DNA of 64,000 nucleotides from CAVZTA01 sp963778025 (GTDB lineage: Bacteria > Chloroflexota > Limnocylindria > Limnocylindrales > CSP1-4): the NCBI GenBank assembly GCA_963778025.1, contig CAVZTA010000008.1, forward strand, positions 180,957 to 244,956, given 5' to 3'. This document shows, in pieces, positions 8,981 through 15,739 of the stretch. The notes below the pieces were generated by a model. That model had not been told where the DNA came from. It saw only the letters and a list, made by a program, of their open reading frames with translations, and did not search any database. The stretch's first letter is position 1. Each line of letters opens with the position of its first letter. A program made the position numbers and the translations under genes.

Positions 8981-9893
8981 GTTGCGACCGACGGGCTGAC
9001 CAAGCGATACCGCGGCAATGTCCTCGCGGTCGACGGGGTCAGACTGCGAGTCGCTCGTGGCGAGATCTACGCTTTCCTTGGCCTCAACGGAGCTGGCAAG
9101 TCCACGACGATCCGGATGCTGCTGGGGATGATCAAGCCCACCGCGGGGCACGCCGAACTGTTCGGGGTGCGGGTTGCGCCGGGCGCGAACGAGCTGTGGC
9201 GTCGCGTCGGTCACCTCGTTGAGAGCGCCACCGCCTATCCCGAACTGACGGTTTCGAGAACCTCGACGTTGCCCGGCAACTGGCGGGCATCGCCGACCGC
9301 CGGGGGTCGACCTGATGATCGACCGGCTCGCGCTCAATGCCTACGCGGGGCGGCGCGCCGGCACGTTGTCGCTTGGCAATCTGCAGCGGCTGGCCCTCGC
9401 CCGCGCCATGCTGCACGGCCCAGAACTCCTGATCCTCGACGAGCCGGCCAATGGCCTCGACCCCGCCGGCGTCATCGAGATCCGCGATCTGCTGCGCGAC
9501 CTGGCGCAGGAAGAGGGCGTGACCGTCTTCATGTCCAGTCACATCCTGGGCGAGGTTGACCTGCTGGCGACCCGGATCGGCATCGTCCACCGGGGCCGGC
9601 TGGTCGAGGAACTCGACAGCGATGCCCTGGAGCAGCGGCGCGACCGGCGACTGGAAGTCGAGACTCGCGATGTCGGCGCAGCCGAGACCGCCTTGCTCGC
9701 GGCCGGTCTGACGCCGCGACGGCGAGTCGGCGGGCGACTCGAACTCCGCGACCCGATGGCCCTTGAGGCGCCGGACAGGGTCGCCGAGATCCTTGTGTCG
9801 GCCGGGGTGTCCCCGACACACCTCGCGATCGCTCGCGAATCGCTCGAGGAGCACTTCATGCGCCTCACCAGCGACGAAGCTGGTGCCGCGTGA
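8981..9893 (+). CDS. ABC transporter ATP-binding protein (two frameshifts, start unclear)
   Basis: An ABC-2-type exporter ATPase of about 304 residues. Visible motifs in order: the A-loop region TKRYRGN, Walker A GLNGAGKST, Q-loop area, signature LSLGNLQR (a variant of LSGGQ), Walker B LLILDEPANGLDP and the switch His in SSHI. The CcmA/drug-export-like C-terminal domain runs to the TGA at 9893. Frame changes near 9250 (LTV to ENLDVARQ) and near 9303 (DRRG to VDLMIDR) are inferred. No proper start codon lies between the in-frame TAG near 8954 and the first conserved residues, so the 5' end may also carry an error. It overlaps the permease gene by GTGA. Confidence 0.8.
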
Positions 9894-10677
9894 CGCGCCT
9901 CCGGGCGGCAGTCGCGACCGAGTTCCTGAAGAGTCGCCGCTCTCGCGTGCCCTGGGGGGTCGCCGTGGGCTTCTCGATCGCCCCGTTGGTCATGGGTCTG
10001 TTCATGGTGATCCTCAAGGACCCCGACGCCGCCCGGGCTCTCGGCCTGCTCGGGGCCAAGGCACAACTGACCGCCGGGACGGCTGACTGGCCGACCTACT
10101 GGTCGCTCCTCGGACAGGCCGTCACCGTCGGCGGTGCGATCTTGTTCGCGTTCCTGACGGCATGGGTCTTTGGTCGCGAGTTCGCCGACCGGACCGTCCG
10201 CGGGCCTGCTCGCGTCCGCGACGCCGCGACGCACGACCGTCATCGCCAAGGCGCTGGTCATCGCCGCCTGGGGCGTCGCGATCTCCGCGTGGGTGCTGCT
10301 CCTCAGCCTCGCGATCGGTTGGCTGATCGACCTCCCGGACTGGTCGGAGTCGTCGGCGATCCAGGCGCTGGCGACGATCGCGTTCGCCGCACTCCTGACG
10401 ATCGCTCTGCAGAGCGTGACCGCGTTCTTTGCCGGCGTCGGTCACGGGTACATCGCGCCCTGGCCTGGGCCGTTGCCACCGTGGCCGCCTCGCAGGTCCT
10501 CGCCGTCTTGGGCTGGGGGGCGTGGTTTCCGTGGGCGGTGCCGGCCATCCTTGCAGGGCGGAGGCGTAGCGGTCGAGCCCGTTGGTCCGGGCGGCATCGC
10601 ACTGGTGGTACTTGCGGCCGCCGTCGGAATCGATCGCGACGGTCACCTGGTGGGAGCGCGCCGACCAAACCGGCTGA
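9890..10677 (+). CDS. ABC-2-type transporter permease (several frameshifts)
   Basis: The GTG at 9890 overlaps the ATPase stop. The product begins with a cytoplasmic helix (VATEFLKSRRSR) and first membrane segment (VPWGVAVGFSIAPLVMGLFMVIL), then VTVGGAILFAFLTAWVFGREF with the FADRT motif typical of ABC-2 permeases. Further segments appear in a second frame from about 10205 (TTVIAKALVIAAWGVAISAW, FAALLTIALQSVTAFFAG) and a third from about 10455 (LAWAVATVAASQVLAVLG). The family C-terminus WWERADQTG ends at a TGA at 10675-10677. At least three single-base changes are needed. With the ATPase it would form an efflux or bacitracin-type exporter; the substrate is unknown. Confidence 0.65.
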
Positions 10678-10769
10678 AGCCGATCCGGCATCCAGGGGCC
10701 AGCCCGGATCACCAACGAGATTTCGTCCGCGGCAGCGCCGGAGAATGGGCCTTCCTATCACCAGATCAG

Positions 10770-10811
10770 TGGTCGGGGCGGAGCGATTCGAACGCTCGAC
10801 CTCCTGAACCC
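10770..10811 (-). repeat. tRNA-Pro 3'-half fragment, att-like direct repeat (left)
   Basis: 42 bases matching the tRNA-Pro gene at 14913-14954 with one difference (G at 10785 for A at 14928). Identity starts at the CCA end, covers the acceptor 3' strand, T arm and variable loop, and stops inside the anticodon loop. The other half of a tRNA is absent, so it cannot fold as a tRNA. Confidence 0.8.
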
Positions 10812-10994
10812 GATTTCGGTCGAGGCCGTGCGATGAGAGCCCCTCGCCGAGCGTCCGTGGCGTCTACCCTGTCCAGCCGGTCCACCGTCGTCGTCCGTTT
10901 CGTGGTACGGCTCGGTGGTACCTCGCGGGCTACGGATGAGTCGTCCCGATCCTGACAACATCCACGCCGCGAAGCGGGCGGGTGTACGCGCCGC

Positions 10995-11145
10995 ATGGCT
11001 TCGACCTCGGGCATCGGCGAGCAGCGCGCCGACCAGCTGCTCGACGAGTCGGAAGCGGAGGCCGAGCGCCTCGGGCAAGAGCGTACCGATCAACCTATCG
11101 GCCCGAGGCCGAGGTCTGGATGCGGCGCGGAGCGGGCGCGGCTCC
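10995..11145 (+). pseudogene. Degenerate paralogue of the 12141-12302 ORF
   Basis: The frame reads DQLLDESEAEAERLGQERTDQ, closely matching ELLDEWEAEAARLGQERTD encoded at 12154-12210. The match then continues in the next frame as RPEAEVWMRRGAG against WPEGEVWLRARAG. A single-base frameshift at about 11095 breaks it. The pair sits in the same order and orientation as the second copy near 12.2 kb, so it is one half of an old tandem duplication. Confidence 0.55.
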
Positions 11146-11240
11146 GGGTAGCGCGTCAGCGCCCGCCTCAGCTGCGCCGCAGTCAGCGGCCGCCCGGCGC
11201 CAGACGGCCACCAGACGGCAACGGTCCAGCGTCCGCGATA
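11135..11240 (-). pseudogene. Fragment related to the C-terminus of the 12324-12746 protein
   Basis: The minus strand encodes GRPLTAAQLRRALTRYPEP, nearly identical to GRPLTADELRRALARYPQP at the C-terminal part of the minus-strand protein at 12324-12746. The N-terminal membrane part is not recognisable here. It is convergent with the fragment at 10995-11145, as in the second copy. It appears to be a truncated relic of that gene. Confidence 0.5.
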
Positions 11241-11298
11241 GTCCGCCGCCAGGCCCGCGCGAGCGACGCGAGCACCCCGAGGAAGGGAGTCGTACGCA

Positions 11299-11816
11299 CA
11301 TGGCTTGCCCCGAGAACGTGGCTCCACGATCGCACATCGCAGGTTGTGGCGAGCGTGATCGCCGCGTTGATGCTCCTCGCCGTGGCCGTCGGGCCGGCGT
11401 CGGCCAAGGCACCGTCCGGCGAGTGGCATCGCGACAACTACGGGACAGGGCACGAGCGCCTGATGTGCCGCGAGGCGACCTCCTCTTGGAACCTGCGTCT
11501 ACGACAACGTGCCAGAACCCGGTATCCCGGCGGGCGACTGGGTCGGAAATTTCACCGGCCGGGATGTCACGGACTCGTGGTCGTGCCCGACATGGTTCGA
11601 CGCCACGGTCTGCGACGACGTGGTCGCGGTGTACCGCGGAGTCGCGACGTACACATCCAGCAATCACCCGGTGACCTTCCAGCAGGAGTACATCGTCACG
11701 AACGTCGGAGGCCAGGAGATCCTGCAGCAGTAGCTCGTCGACCTCTTCTACTGCCCCTGGTTCCGGACGTGGAAGCGGCGCTCGCCGCGGACTACAACTG
11801 CACGTTCGCGCCTTAG
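11299..11816 (+). pseudogene. Degenerate secreted protein gene
   Basis: The start is ATG at 11299, or a GTG near 11350. A signal-type segment (VIAALMLLAVAVGPASA) precedes KAPSGEWHRDNYGTGHERLMCREA. The reading then shifts to a frame with DWVGNFTGRDVTDSWSCPTWFD, TVCDDVVAVYRGVATY and QQEYIVTNVGGQEILQQ. This frame hits a TAG at 11731-11733. The family continuation LVDLFYCPWFR and EAALAADYNCTFAP follows with one more shift and ends at 11816. Paired cysteines suggest an exported disulfide-containing protein. An in-frame stop plus two shifts make it likely inactive, unless all are assembly errors. Confidence 0.55.
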
Positions 11817-11839
11817 AAGACGCCCGGTCATGCGGTGCT

Positions 11840-12093
11840 CGGCGCCGCCCATGGACGCCACCTCGGCCCACTGGATCTTCCCGGTCGTGTCCCGCCGCTA
11901 CGGCGGGCTCGATCGTGCTGACCTCCAACCGGGCTTCGGCGACTGGGGAGCGGTGTTCGCCGACGGGGTCGTGGCGACGGCCGTCCTCGATCGCCTCCTG
12001 CACCACGCCACGGTCGTGAACATCAAGGGCCAGTCCTACCGGATGCGTGCCCACGTCCCATCAGGCCGGAAGGGATCGCCTCTGCTCGGCTGA
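11840..12093 (+). pseudogene. IstB-like (IS21-family helper ATPase) C-terminal fragment
   Basis: About 85 residues match the C-terminus of IS21-family IstB helper proteins: SRRYGG, then (one frame over) SIVLTSN, then GFGDWGAVFADGVVATAVLDRLLHHATVV and a KGQSYRMR ending. The LTSN and DRLLHHA motifs are diagnostic for this AAA+ protein. The Walker A and B regions and the IstA transposase are absent, so this is a remnant. Terminal repeats follow at 12105-12140. Confidence 0.75.
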
Positions 12094-12104
12094 CGCTGAT
12101 TCGC

Positions 12105-12140
12105 CTCTGCACTTTTCATGGCGATCTCTCTGCACGTTTC
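12105..12140. repeat. Paired CTCTGCAC repeats, likely IS21-type terminal repeats
   Basis: Two related 13-mers, CTCTGCACTTTTC (12105-12117) and CTCTGCACGTTTC (12128-12140), lie directly after the istB fragment. IS21-family elements carry multiple short transposase-binding repeats at their ends, so this is read as the element's right end. The left end is not seen. Confidence 0.55.
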
Positions 12141-12302
12141 GTGCTCGCTCACGACGAGCTACTCGACGAGTGGGAGGCCGAGGCCGCTCGGCTCGGCCAG
12201 GAGCGGACGGACCCGACCTACTGGCCGGAGGGCGAGGTCTGGCTGCGAGCCCGCGCCGGTCGCGCCTGCGCAGTCGGCGACCCGCTACGACGCGATGAGT
12301 GA
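12141..12302 (+). CDS. Small hypothetical protein (53 aa)
   Basis: A GTG at 12141 opens a 53-codon frame with a strongly coding-like helical segment, ELLDEWEAEAARLGQERTD, then YWPEGEVWLRARAG. It ends at a TGA at 12300-12302. A decayed copy exists at 10995-11145, and conservation of the protein sequence between the copies supports coding. The charged amphipathic helix might mediate dimerisation. The gene starts right after the IS21 end, so its real start may have been cut off. The family is not recognised. Confidence 0.45.
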   Translation: MLAHDELLDEWEAEAARLGQERTDPTYWPEGEVWLRARAGRACAVGDPLRRDE

Positions 12303-12323
12303 TCGCGATGGCAAACGCGACGA

Positions 12324-12746
12324 TCAGACCGGTGGCGATGAAGTTGACGATGTCCCACATGCCGGTCCGTTCGGACGGCTGGCTCGTCCGGATGTCGGCT
12401 GTGGGTAGCGCGCCAGCGCCCGTCGCAGCTCGTCGGCCGTGAGCGGCCGGCCGGATCGCAGCTCGTGGTCGTGGATGCCGGCCAGGAACGCGAGGCGGCA
12501 GCGTTCCTCGAGGGTCACCGCGACGACGAGCCCCGGAGCCCGCCGCCGAAGAACGGCCGACGAATCCGATCGCGGCCAGCCTGATGATGCGCATGTACGC
12601 GACCCGTGCGTACCTGGCGGACAGGCGCCGAGGGGATACGCCAGGAGCCCGACGACCACGAGGCTCACGACCGTGACGCCCCCGATGACCACGACGAGGA
12701 TCGTGGCCTCGATGACGGCATCCGAGACCGCGGTCTCGAGCGTCAC
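12324..12746 (-). CDS. Putative membrane-anchored protein of unknown function
   Basis: A 140-residue frame with an N-terminal double membrane stretch (AVIEATILVVVIGGVTVVSLVVVGLLAYPLG). The C-terminal helical domain is EERCRLAFLAGIHDHELRSGRPLTADELRRALARYPQP. A middle section (residues about 45-65) reads poorly, while another frame there gives ARYARVAYMRIIRLAAIGFVG, so compensating frameshifts are possible. A short stretch just downstream (MWDIVNFIATGLIVAFAIAITH) in another frame may be a further membrane segment. The C-terminal motif is duplicated at 11135-11240. It is convergent with the small gene at 12141. Confidence 0.45.
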   Translation of the reverse strand: MTLETAVSDAVIEATILVVVIGGVTVVSLVVVGLLAYPLGACPPGTHGSRTCASSGWPRSDSSAVLRRRAPGLVVAVTLEERCRLAFLAGIHDHELRSGRPLTADELRRALARYPQPTSGRASRPNGPACGTSSTSSPPV

Positions 12747-12787
12747 CCATTCATGGTGCGACGCGCGTCAACGGCTGATCTCCGTTC

Positions 12788-13424
12788 GTGGCCCTCGACG
12801 TCATCCCCCAGCTTCTCGGCAACGCCGGCCTCGCGCCGCTGCGTGCGGCGATCGCCGAGCCCGGGCGGTACGCGATCGAGCCGAAGGTCGACGGCGTCCG
12901 CGGGCTCGTCGTGTTCGCGCCGGGTGGGGAGCTCGAGACGCGGAACCGTCGCGGCGAGCGCCGCCAGTGGCTCCGGGACCAGCCGCTCGCCCACGAGCTG
13001 CGGCGTCTCGGCCGCCGACTGCCGATCCTCCACGACGGGACGGTCCTCGATGGCGAGCTCGTCGCCGATCGCTTCGAGGGGACGATGGCCGCGCTCCACG
13101 GCTCGACGAAGCACGGCGCGTCGCTCCGGCTCGTCGTGTTCGACGTGCCCTACCTGGCGCGGCGTCGACCTCCGTCGCTTGCCCTGGCGGGAGCGCCGGG
13201 AGCGGCTCGAGCTGCTCGCGCAGGCGTTCGTCGCGCCCATCGAGCTGTCGCCGGTCATCGGCCCGTCCGAGGCGTTGGCGCTCGACATGGTCGACGGCCG
13301 CATCGAGGGCATCGTCCTCAAGGACCGCGAGTCGACCTACCGCGACGGGTCGCGGGCGGGCTGGTTCAAGATCAAGGACCGCGGCTGGTACGAGCGCGAG
13401 GCGTGGCGGTTCGACCGCAGGTGA
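12788..13424 (+). CDS. ATP-dependent DNA ligase-like adenylation domain protein (frameshift near 13165)
   Basis: The GTG at 12788 starts a product of about 212 residues. Nucleotidyltransferase motifs are present in order: motif I EPKVDGVRG with the adenylated Lys near residue 38, motif III-like HDGTVLDGELV, motif IV EGIVLKDR and motif V WFKIKDRGW. The reading shifts frame near 13165, between DVPYLA and GVDLRRLPWRERRERLELL. The protein stops right after motif V, so no OB-fold is encoded. That is far shorter than replicative or LigD ligases (over 300 residues). It could seal nicks weakly, act with a partner, or adenylate another substrate; the domain assignment itself is firm. Confidence 0.75.
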
Positions 13425-13509
13425 AACGCGTCCGATGATCCAGCGCGCCCGCTCCACAATCCCGAATAGGGCCGATGAACGGCGGTACAGCGAAGGTTGG
13501 GAGCTCGAA

Positions 13510-14691
13510 TTGCGTCAGCTCGCCAAGAAGCTCGCCCTCACCCTGGGCGCCTCGGCTCTGGTCATCACGTCTCTCGCTGTCGCAACCCCGGGCTCTGTCC
13601 AGGCGTCCCAGCCCAAGGTCTGGAAGATCGGTCTCGAGGGACCGCTCACGGGAAGCCAGTCCGATGTCGGTATCGGCATGCTCGAGGGTGCGCAGCTGGC
13701 CGCCCAGGAGATCAACGCGGCCGGTGGCGTCCTCGGACGTCAGGTCCAGATCGTCCCGATCGACGACGCGGCCGACCCCGCCACCGGCGTGGCCGCAGCG
13801 AAGGCTGCCATCAAGGCCGGGCTCGACGGAGTGGTCGGTCCCTACAACTCCGGGGTCGGGCTGCAGACCCTGCCGCTCTACATCAAGGACAAGCTGGTCC
13901 CGATCCGGCTCACCTCGTCGACCTCGACCGAAGGCTACGGCGTCACGCTCCAGCCGATGAACGACCAGATCTCACCGGTCGCCGTGCAGGCACTGACCAC
14001 CTGGCAGAAGAACACCTCGGTGGCCATCGTCTACGACGACTCCACCGCGTACACCCAGGGGGCAGCCGCCTCGTTGGTGGCCGGGCTCCAGGCCGCTGGC
14101 GTCACCGTGACCGCCAACATTCCGATCATCCCCAGCGCCACCGACAATCCCGCCGTGATCCAGGCCGCGGTGGACGAGGCCCTGGCGAGCAATCCGACCG
14201 GGGTCTACGCCGCGCTGTACTACCCCGAGGGCGCGCTGCTCGCGAAGGCCATGCTCAATGCCCCGGGCACGAACTGCCTGGCTGACTACGGCTCCGCCTC
14301 GGTCGGCTACGTGACCGAGGCCGGGATCCCGGCGGTCCAGAACTGCCCGGTGCTCGGCGTGCCCGCTCCGGCCGACTTCGCGAACGCGGGCCCGTTCGTC
14401 GCCGCCTTCGAGGCCAAGTTCCACCATGCACCCGGGCTGTGGAGTCCCTACGCCTTCGATTCCGTCAACCTGCTGGTGAAGAGCGCGGCCAAGGCCCACA
14501 ACTTCCAGCAGGTGCCGCTCGCCCGAGTGCTCTTCTCCACCGAGGACTTCGTGGGTTGGACCGGGTCGGCCACGATCTTGTCGCCCTCCGGCAACCGCTC
14601 GCCCTCCACAGTGACGGTGGACACGGCCGATGCTTCGGGCGCTCTCCACGTCGACCGCGACTGGGCCGCCGCCGTGGGCTACACGCCCTAG
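13510..14691 (+). CDS. ABC transporter substrate-binding protein, Leu/Ile/Val-type
   Basis: A periplasmic-binding-protein type I of 393 residues. A TTG at 13510 is the best start: it is followed by RQLAKKLALTLGASALVITSLAVA, a Sec signal peptide cleaved after VQA near residue 35. The mature protein opens KVWKIGLEGPLTGSQSDVG, the standard LivJ-type beginning. It contains GMLEGAQLAAQEINAAGGVLGR, then VVGPYNSG, and ends FVGWTGSATILSPSGNR. It should bind an amino acid or similar small solute outside the membrane. No permease or ATPase partner lies nearby, so it is an orphan here. A hairpin terminator follows at 14865. Confidence 0.85.
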   Translation: MRQLAKKLALTLGASALVITSLAVATPGSVQASQPKVWKIGLEGPLTGSQSDVGIGMLEGAQLAAQEINAAGGVLGRQVQIVPIDDAADPATGVAAAKAAIKAGLDGVVGPYNSGVGLQTLPLYIKDKLVPIRLTSSTSTEGYGVTLQPMNDQISPVAVQALTTWQKNTSVAIVYDDSTAYTQGAAASLVAGLQAAGVTVTANIPIIPSATDNPAVIQAAVDEALASNPTGVYAALYYPEGALLAKAMLNAPGTNCLADYGSASVGYVTEAGIPAVQNCPVLGVPAPADFANAGPFVAAFEAKFHHAPGLWSPYAFDSVNLLVKSAAKAHNFQQVPLARVLFSTEDFVGWTGSATILSPSGNRSPSTVTVDTADASGALHVDRDWAAAVGYTP

Positions 14692-14864
14692 AAGGCCCCA
14701 CCCGAGCATCTGACTGGGGCCATGGGCGTCCCCGCCGCTGCCTCGAGTGCGAGCCCGACGTGTGGTTGACGGGACAGTCCACCGCGGGAGCGGCTTTCGC
14801 CCGAAAGCGCGCGCGCGACCCAGAGCGGGCTGGCCGGACGTAGCCGGGAAGTCGGCCCGAAATC

Positions 14865-14899
14865 AAACGGCCCTCGGAGTGGCCTCCGGGGGCCGTTTC
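14865..14899. terminator. Hairpin terminator between solute-binding protein gene and tRNA-Pro
   Basis: A 15-bp inverted repeat, AAACGGCCCTCGGAG against CTCCGGGGGCCGTTT with a single mismatch, and a 4-base loop. It lies about 170 bases beyond the plus-strand gene and just beyond the 3' end of the minus-strand tRNA, so it can stop both. Its minus-strand side continues with TGATTTC. Confidence 0.65.
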
Positions 14900-14912
14900 A
14901 CGCGTGAAGAGT

Positions 14913-14954
14913 TGGTCGGGGCGGAGCAATTCGAACGCTCGACCTCCTGAACCC
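14913..14954 (-). repeat. att-like direct repeat (right), inside tRNA-Pro
   Basis: The 3' half of the tRNA-Pro gene. It matches 10770-10811 at 41 of 42 positions, and identity ends in the anticodon loop. This extent is typical of tyrosine-recombinase attachment cores in tRNA genes. Confidence 0.75.
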
Positions 14955-14989
14955 CATTCAGGTGCGCTACCAGGCTGCGCCACGCCCCG
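14913..14989 (-). tRNA. tRNA-Pro (anticodon GGG), CCA encoded
   Basis: A 77-base cloverleaf on the minus strand. The acceptor strands CGGGGCG and CGCCCCG pair perfectly. The D arm GCGC...GCGC includes the AGCCTGGTA loop. The anticodon stem CCTGA/TCAGG encloses the loop ATGGGGT, giving anticodon GGG. The T arm GAGCG TTCGAAT TGCTC and an encoded CCA end complete it. It reads CCN (Pro) codons. Its 3' half is duplicated at 10770-10811, which suggests it served as an integration site. Confidence 0.95.
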
Positions 14990-15008
14990 AGGCGGTCGAG
15001 TCTATCAG

Positions 15009-15647
15009 TCAGGCGTGCTGCAGGGCCGGTGGCGGTCGGCTGCGCGCGTTCCCGAGCGCGACGAACAGCGCACTGAGCACGAGGAAGCCGACGAGCACGC
15101 CGACGATGGCGACCGCGACCGCACCGTAGCCGCCGTTCGCAGGATCCAGGAACGGATACGGGTACCAGCCGTCGCTGGCACCGCGCACGAGCGTCACGGC
15201 CACCCAGATCGCCGGGTAGATGAGCCAATACAGCGTGTCGCGGATGTCGAGGCGCTGGTGCGGCGGGTCGAGCAGCCAGTCGGCGACGACGATCACCGGG
15301 AAGACCTTATGCAGCACGACGTCGACCCACGGGAGCTGCAGGCCGACGTCCACGTGCGACAGCAGCACGATCACCACGACGAAGGTGACGCTGAGGTAGA
15401 CGGCCGCAGCCCCGCGCAGCAGCTCCAGCCCGCGCGAGCGTTCGCCGCCCCGCGCCGCAAGCACGAGGAGGAGCGCGACGATGCCGATGAGGTTCGACTG
15501 GATGGTGAAGTAGGCGAAGAACCGCGTCGGGTCGAACGCGCCGGCATCGATGCCGACCTTCACCTGAGCAACCATCGCCGCGACGACTAGCACGACGCCG
15601 ACCAGCCGGACGAGGGTCAGGATCCGGAGCAGCCCCATGGCGCGCAA
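15009..15647 (-). CDS. Pr6Pr family integral membrane protein
   Basis: A 212-residue protein with six hydrophobic segments. The N-terminus LTLVRLVGVVLVVAAMVAQV is followed by the motif FFAYFTIQSNL. Next are VYLSVTFVVVIVLLSHVD and HKVFPVIVVADWLLDPPHQRL, then LYWLIYPAIWVAVTLVRG and GWYPYPFLDP before the final segment. The FTIQSN and YPFLDP motifs mark the Pr6Pr family (six Pro/Tyr-containing membrane proteins, common in actinobacteria). Its function is not established. It is complete and is the first core gene after the tRNA. Confidence 0.85.
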   Translation of the reverse strand: MRAMGLLRILTLVRLVGVVLVVAAMVAQVKVGIDAGAFDPTRFFAYFTIQSNLIGIVALLLVLAARGGERSRGLELLRGAAAVYLSVTFVVVIVLLSHVDVGLQLPWVDVVLHKVFPVIVVADWLLDPPHQRLDIRDTLYWLIYPAIWVAVTLVRGASDGWYPYPFLDPANGGYGAVAVAIVGVLVGFLVLSALFVALGNARSRPPPALQHA

Positions 15648-15739
15648 TCCTACGTGCCGAGGTCGACGCCCAGCTCAGCGATCCTCAACAGGCCCCCACA
15701 TGCGTCCGTCGCCCGGATCGATCCCAGTGCCTGATCGGG

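Larger units (their letters stand above)
10770..14954. mobile_element. Putative tRNA-Pro-targeted integrated element (about 4.1 kb)
   Basis: The interval is bounded by two 42-bp direct repeats (10770-10811 and 14913-14954) that differ at one position. The right copy is the 3' half of an intact tRNA-Pro, from CCA through the anticodon loop. The left copy is only that fragment in the same orientation. This is the arrangement left by site-specific integration at a tRNA 3' end. The interior holds an IS21 remnant, degenerate genes, a mini-ligase and a solute-binding protein. No integrase gene is visible inside, so it is probably a remnant or a deletion derivative. The element is inferred from the repeats. 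Confidence 0.55.

Noticed and set aside
8627..9337. Minus-strand 236-codon frame upstream of and over the ABC ATPase
   Set aside because: It overlaps the ATPase coding region on the other strand and shows no conserved motifs.
10770..10850. A second functional tRNA-Pro
   Set aside because: Only the 3' half matches; the sequence beyond 10811 cannot form D arm or acceptor partner.
12439..13509. Long 5' extension of the solute-binding protein frame
   Set aside because: The upstream part is out of frame with the ligase, Arg-rich and lacks a signal; the TTG at 13510 directly precedes a signal peptide.
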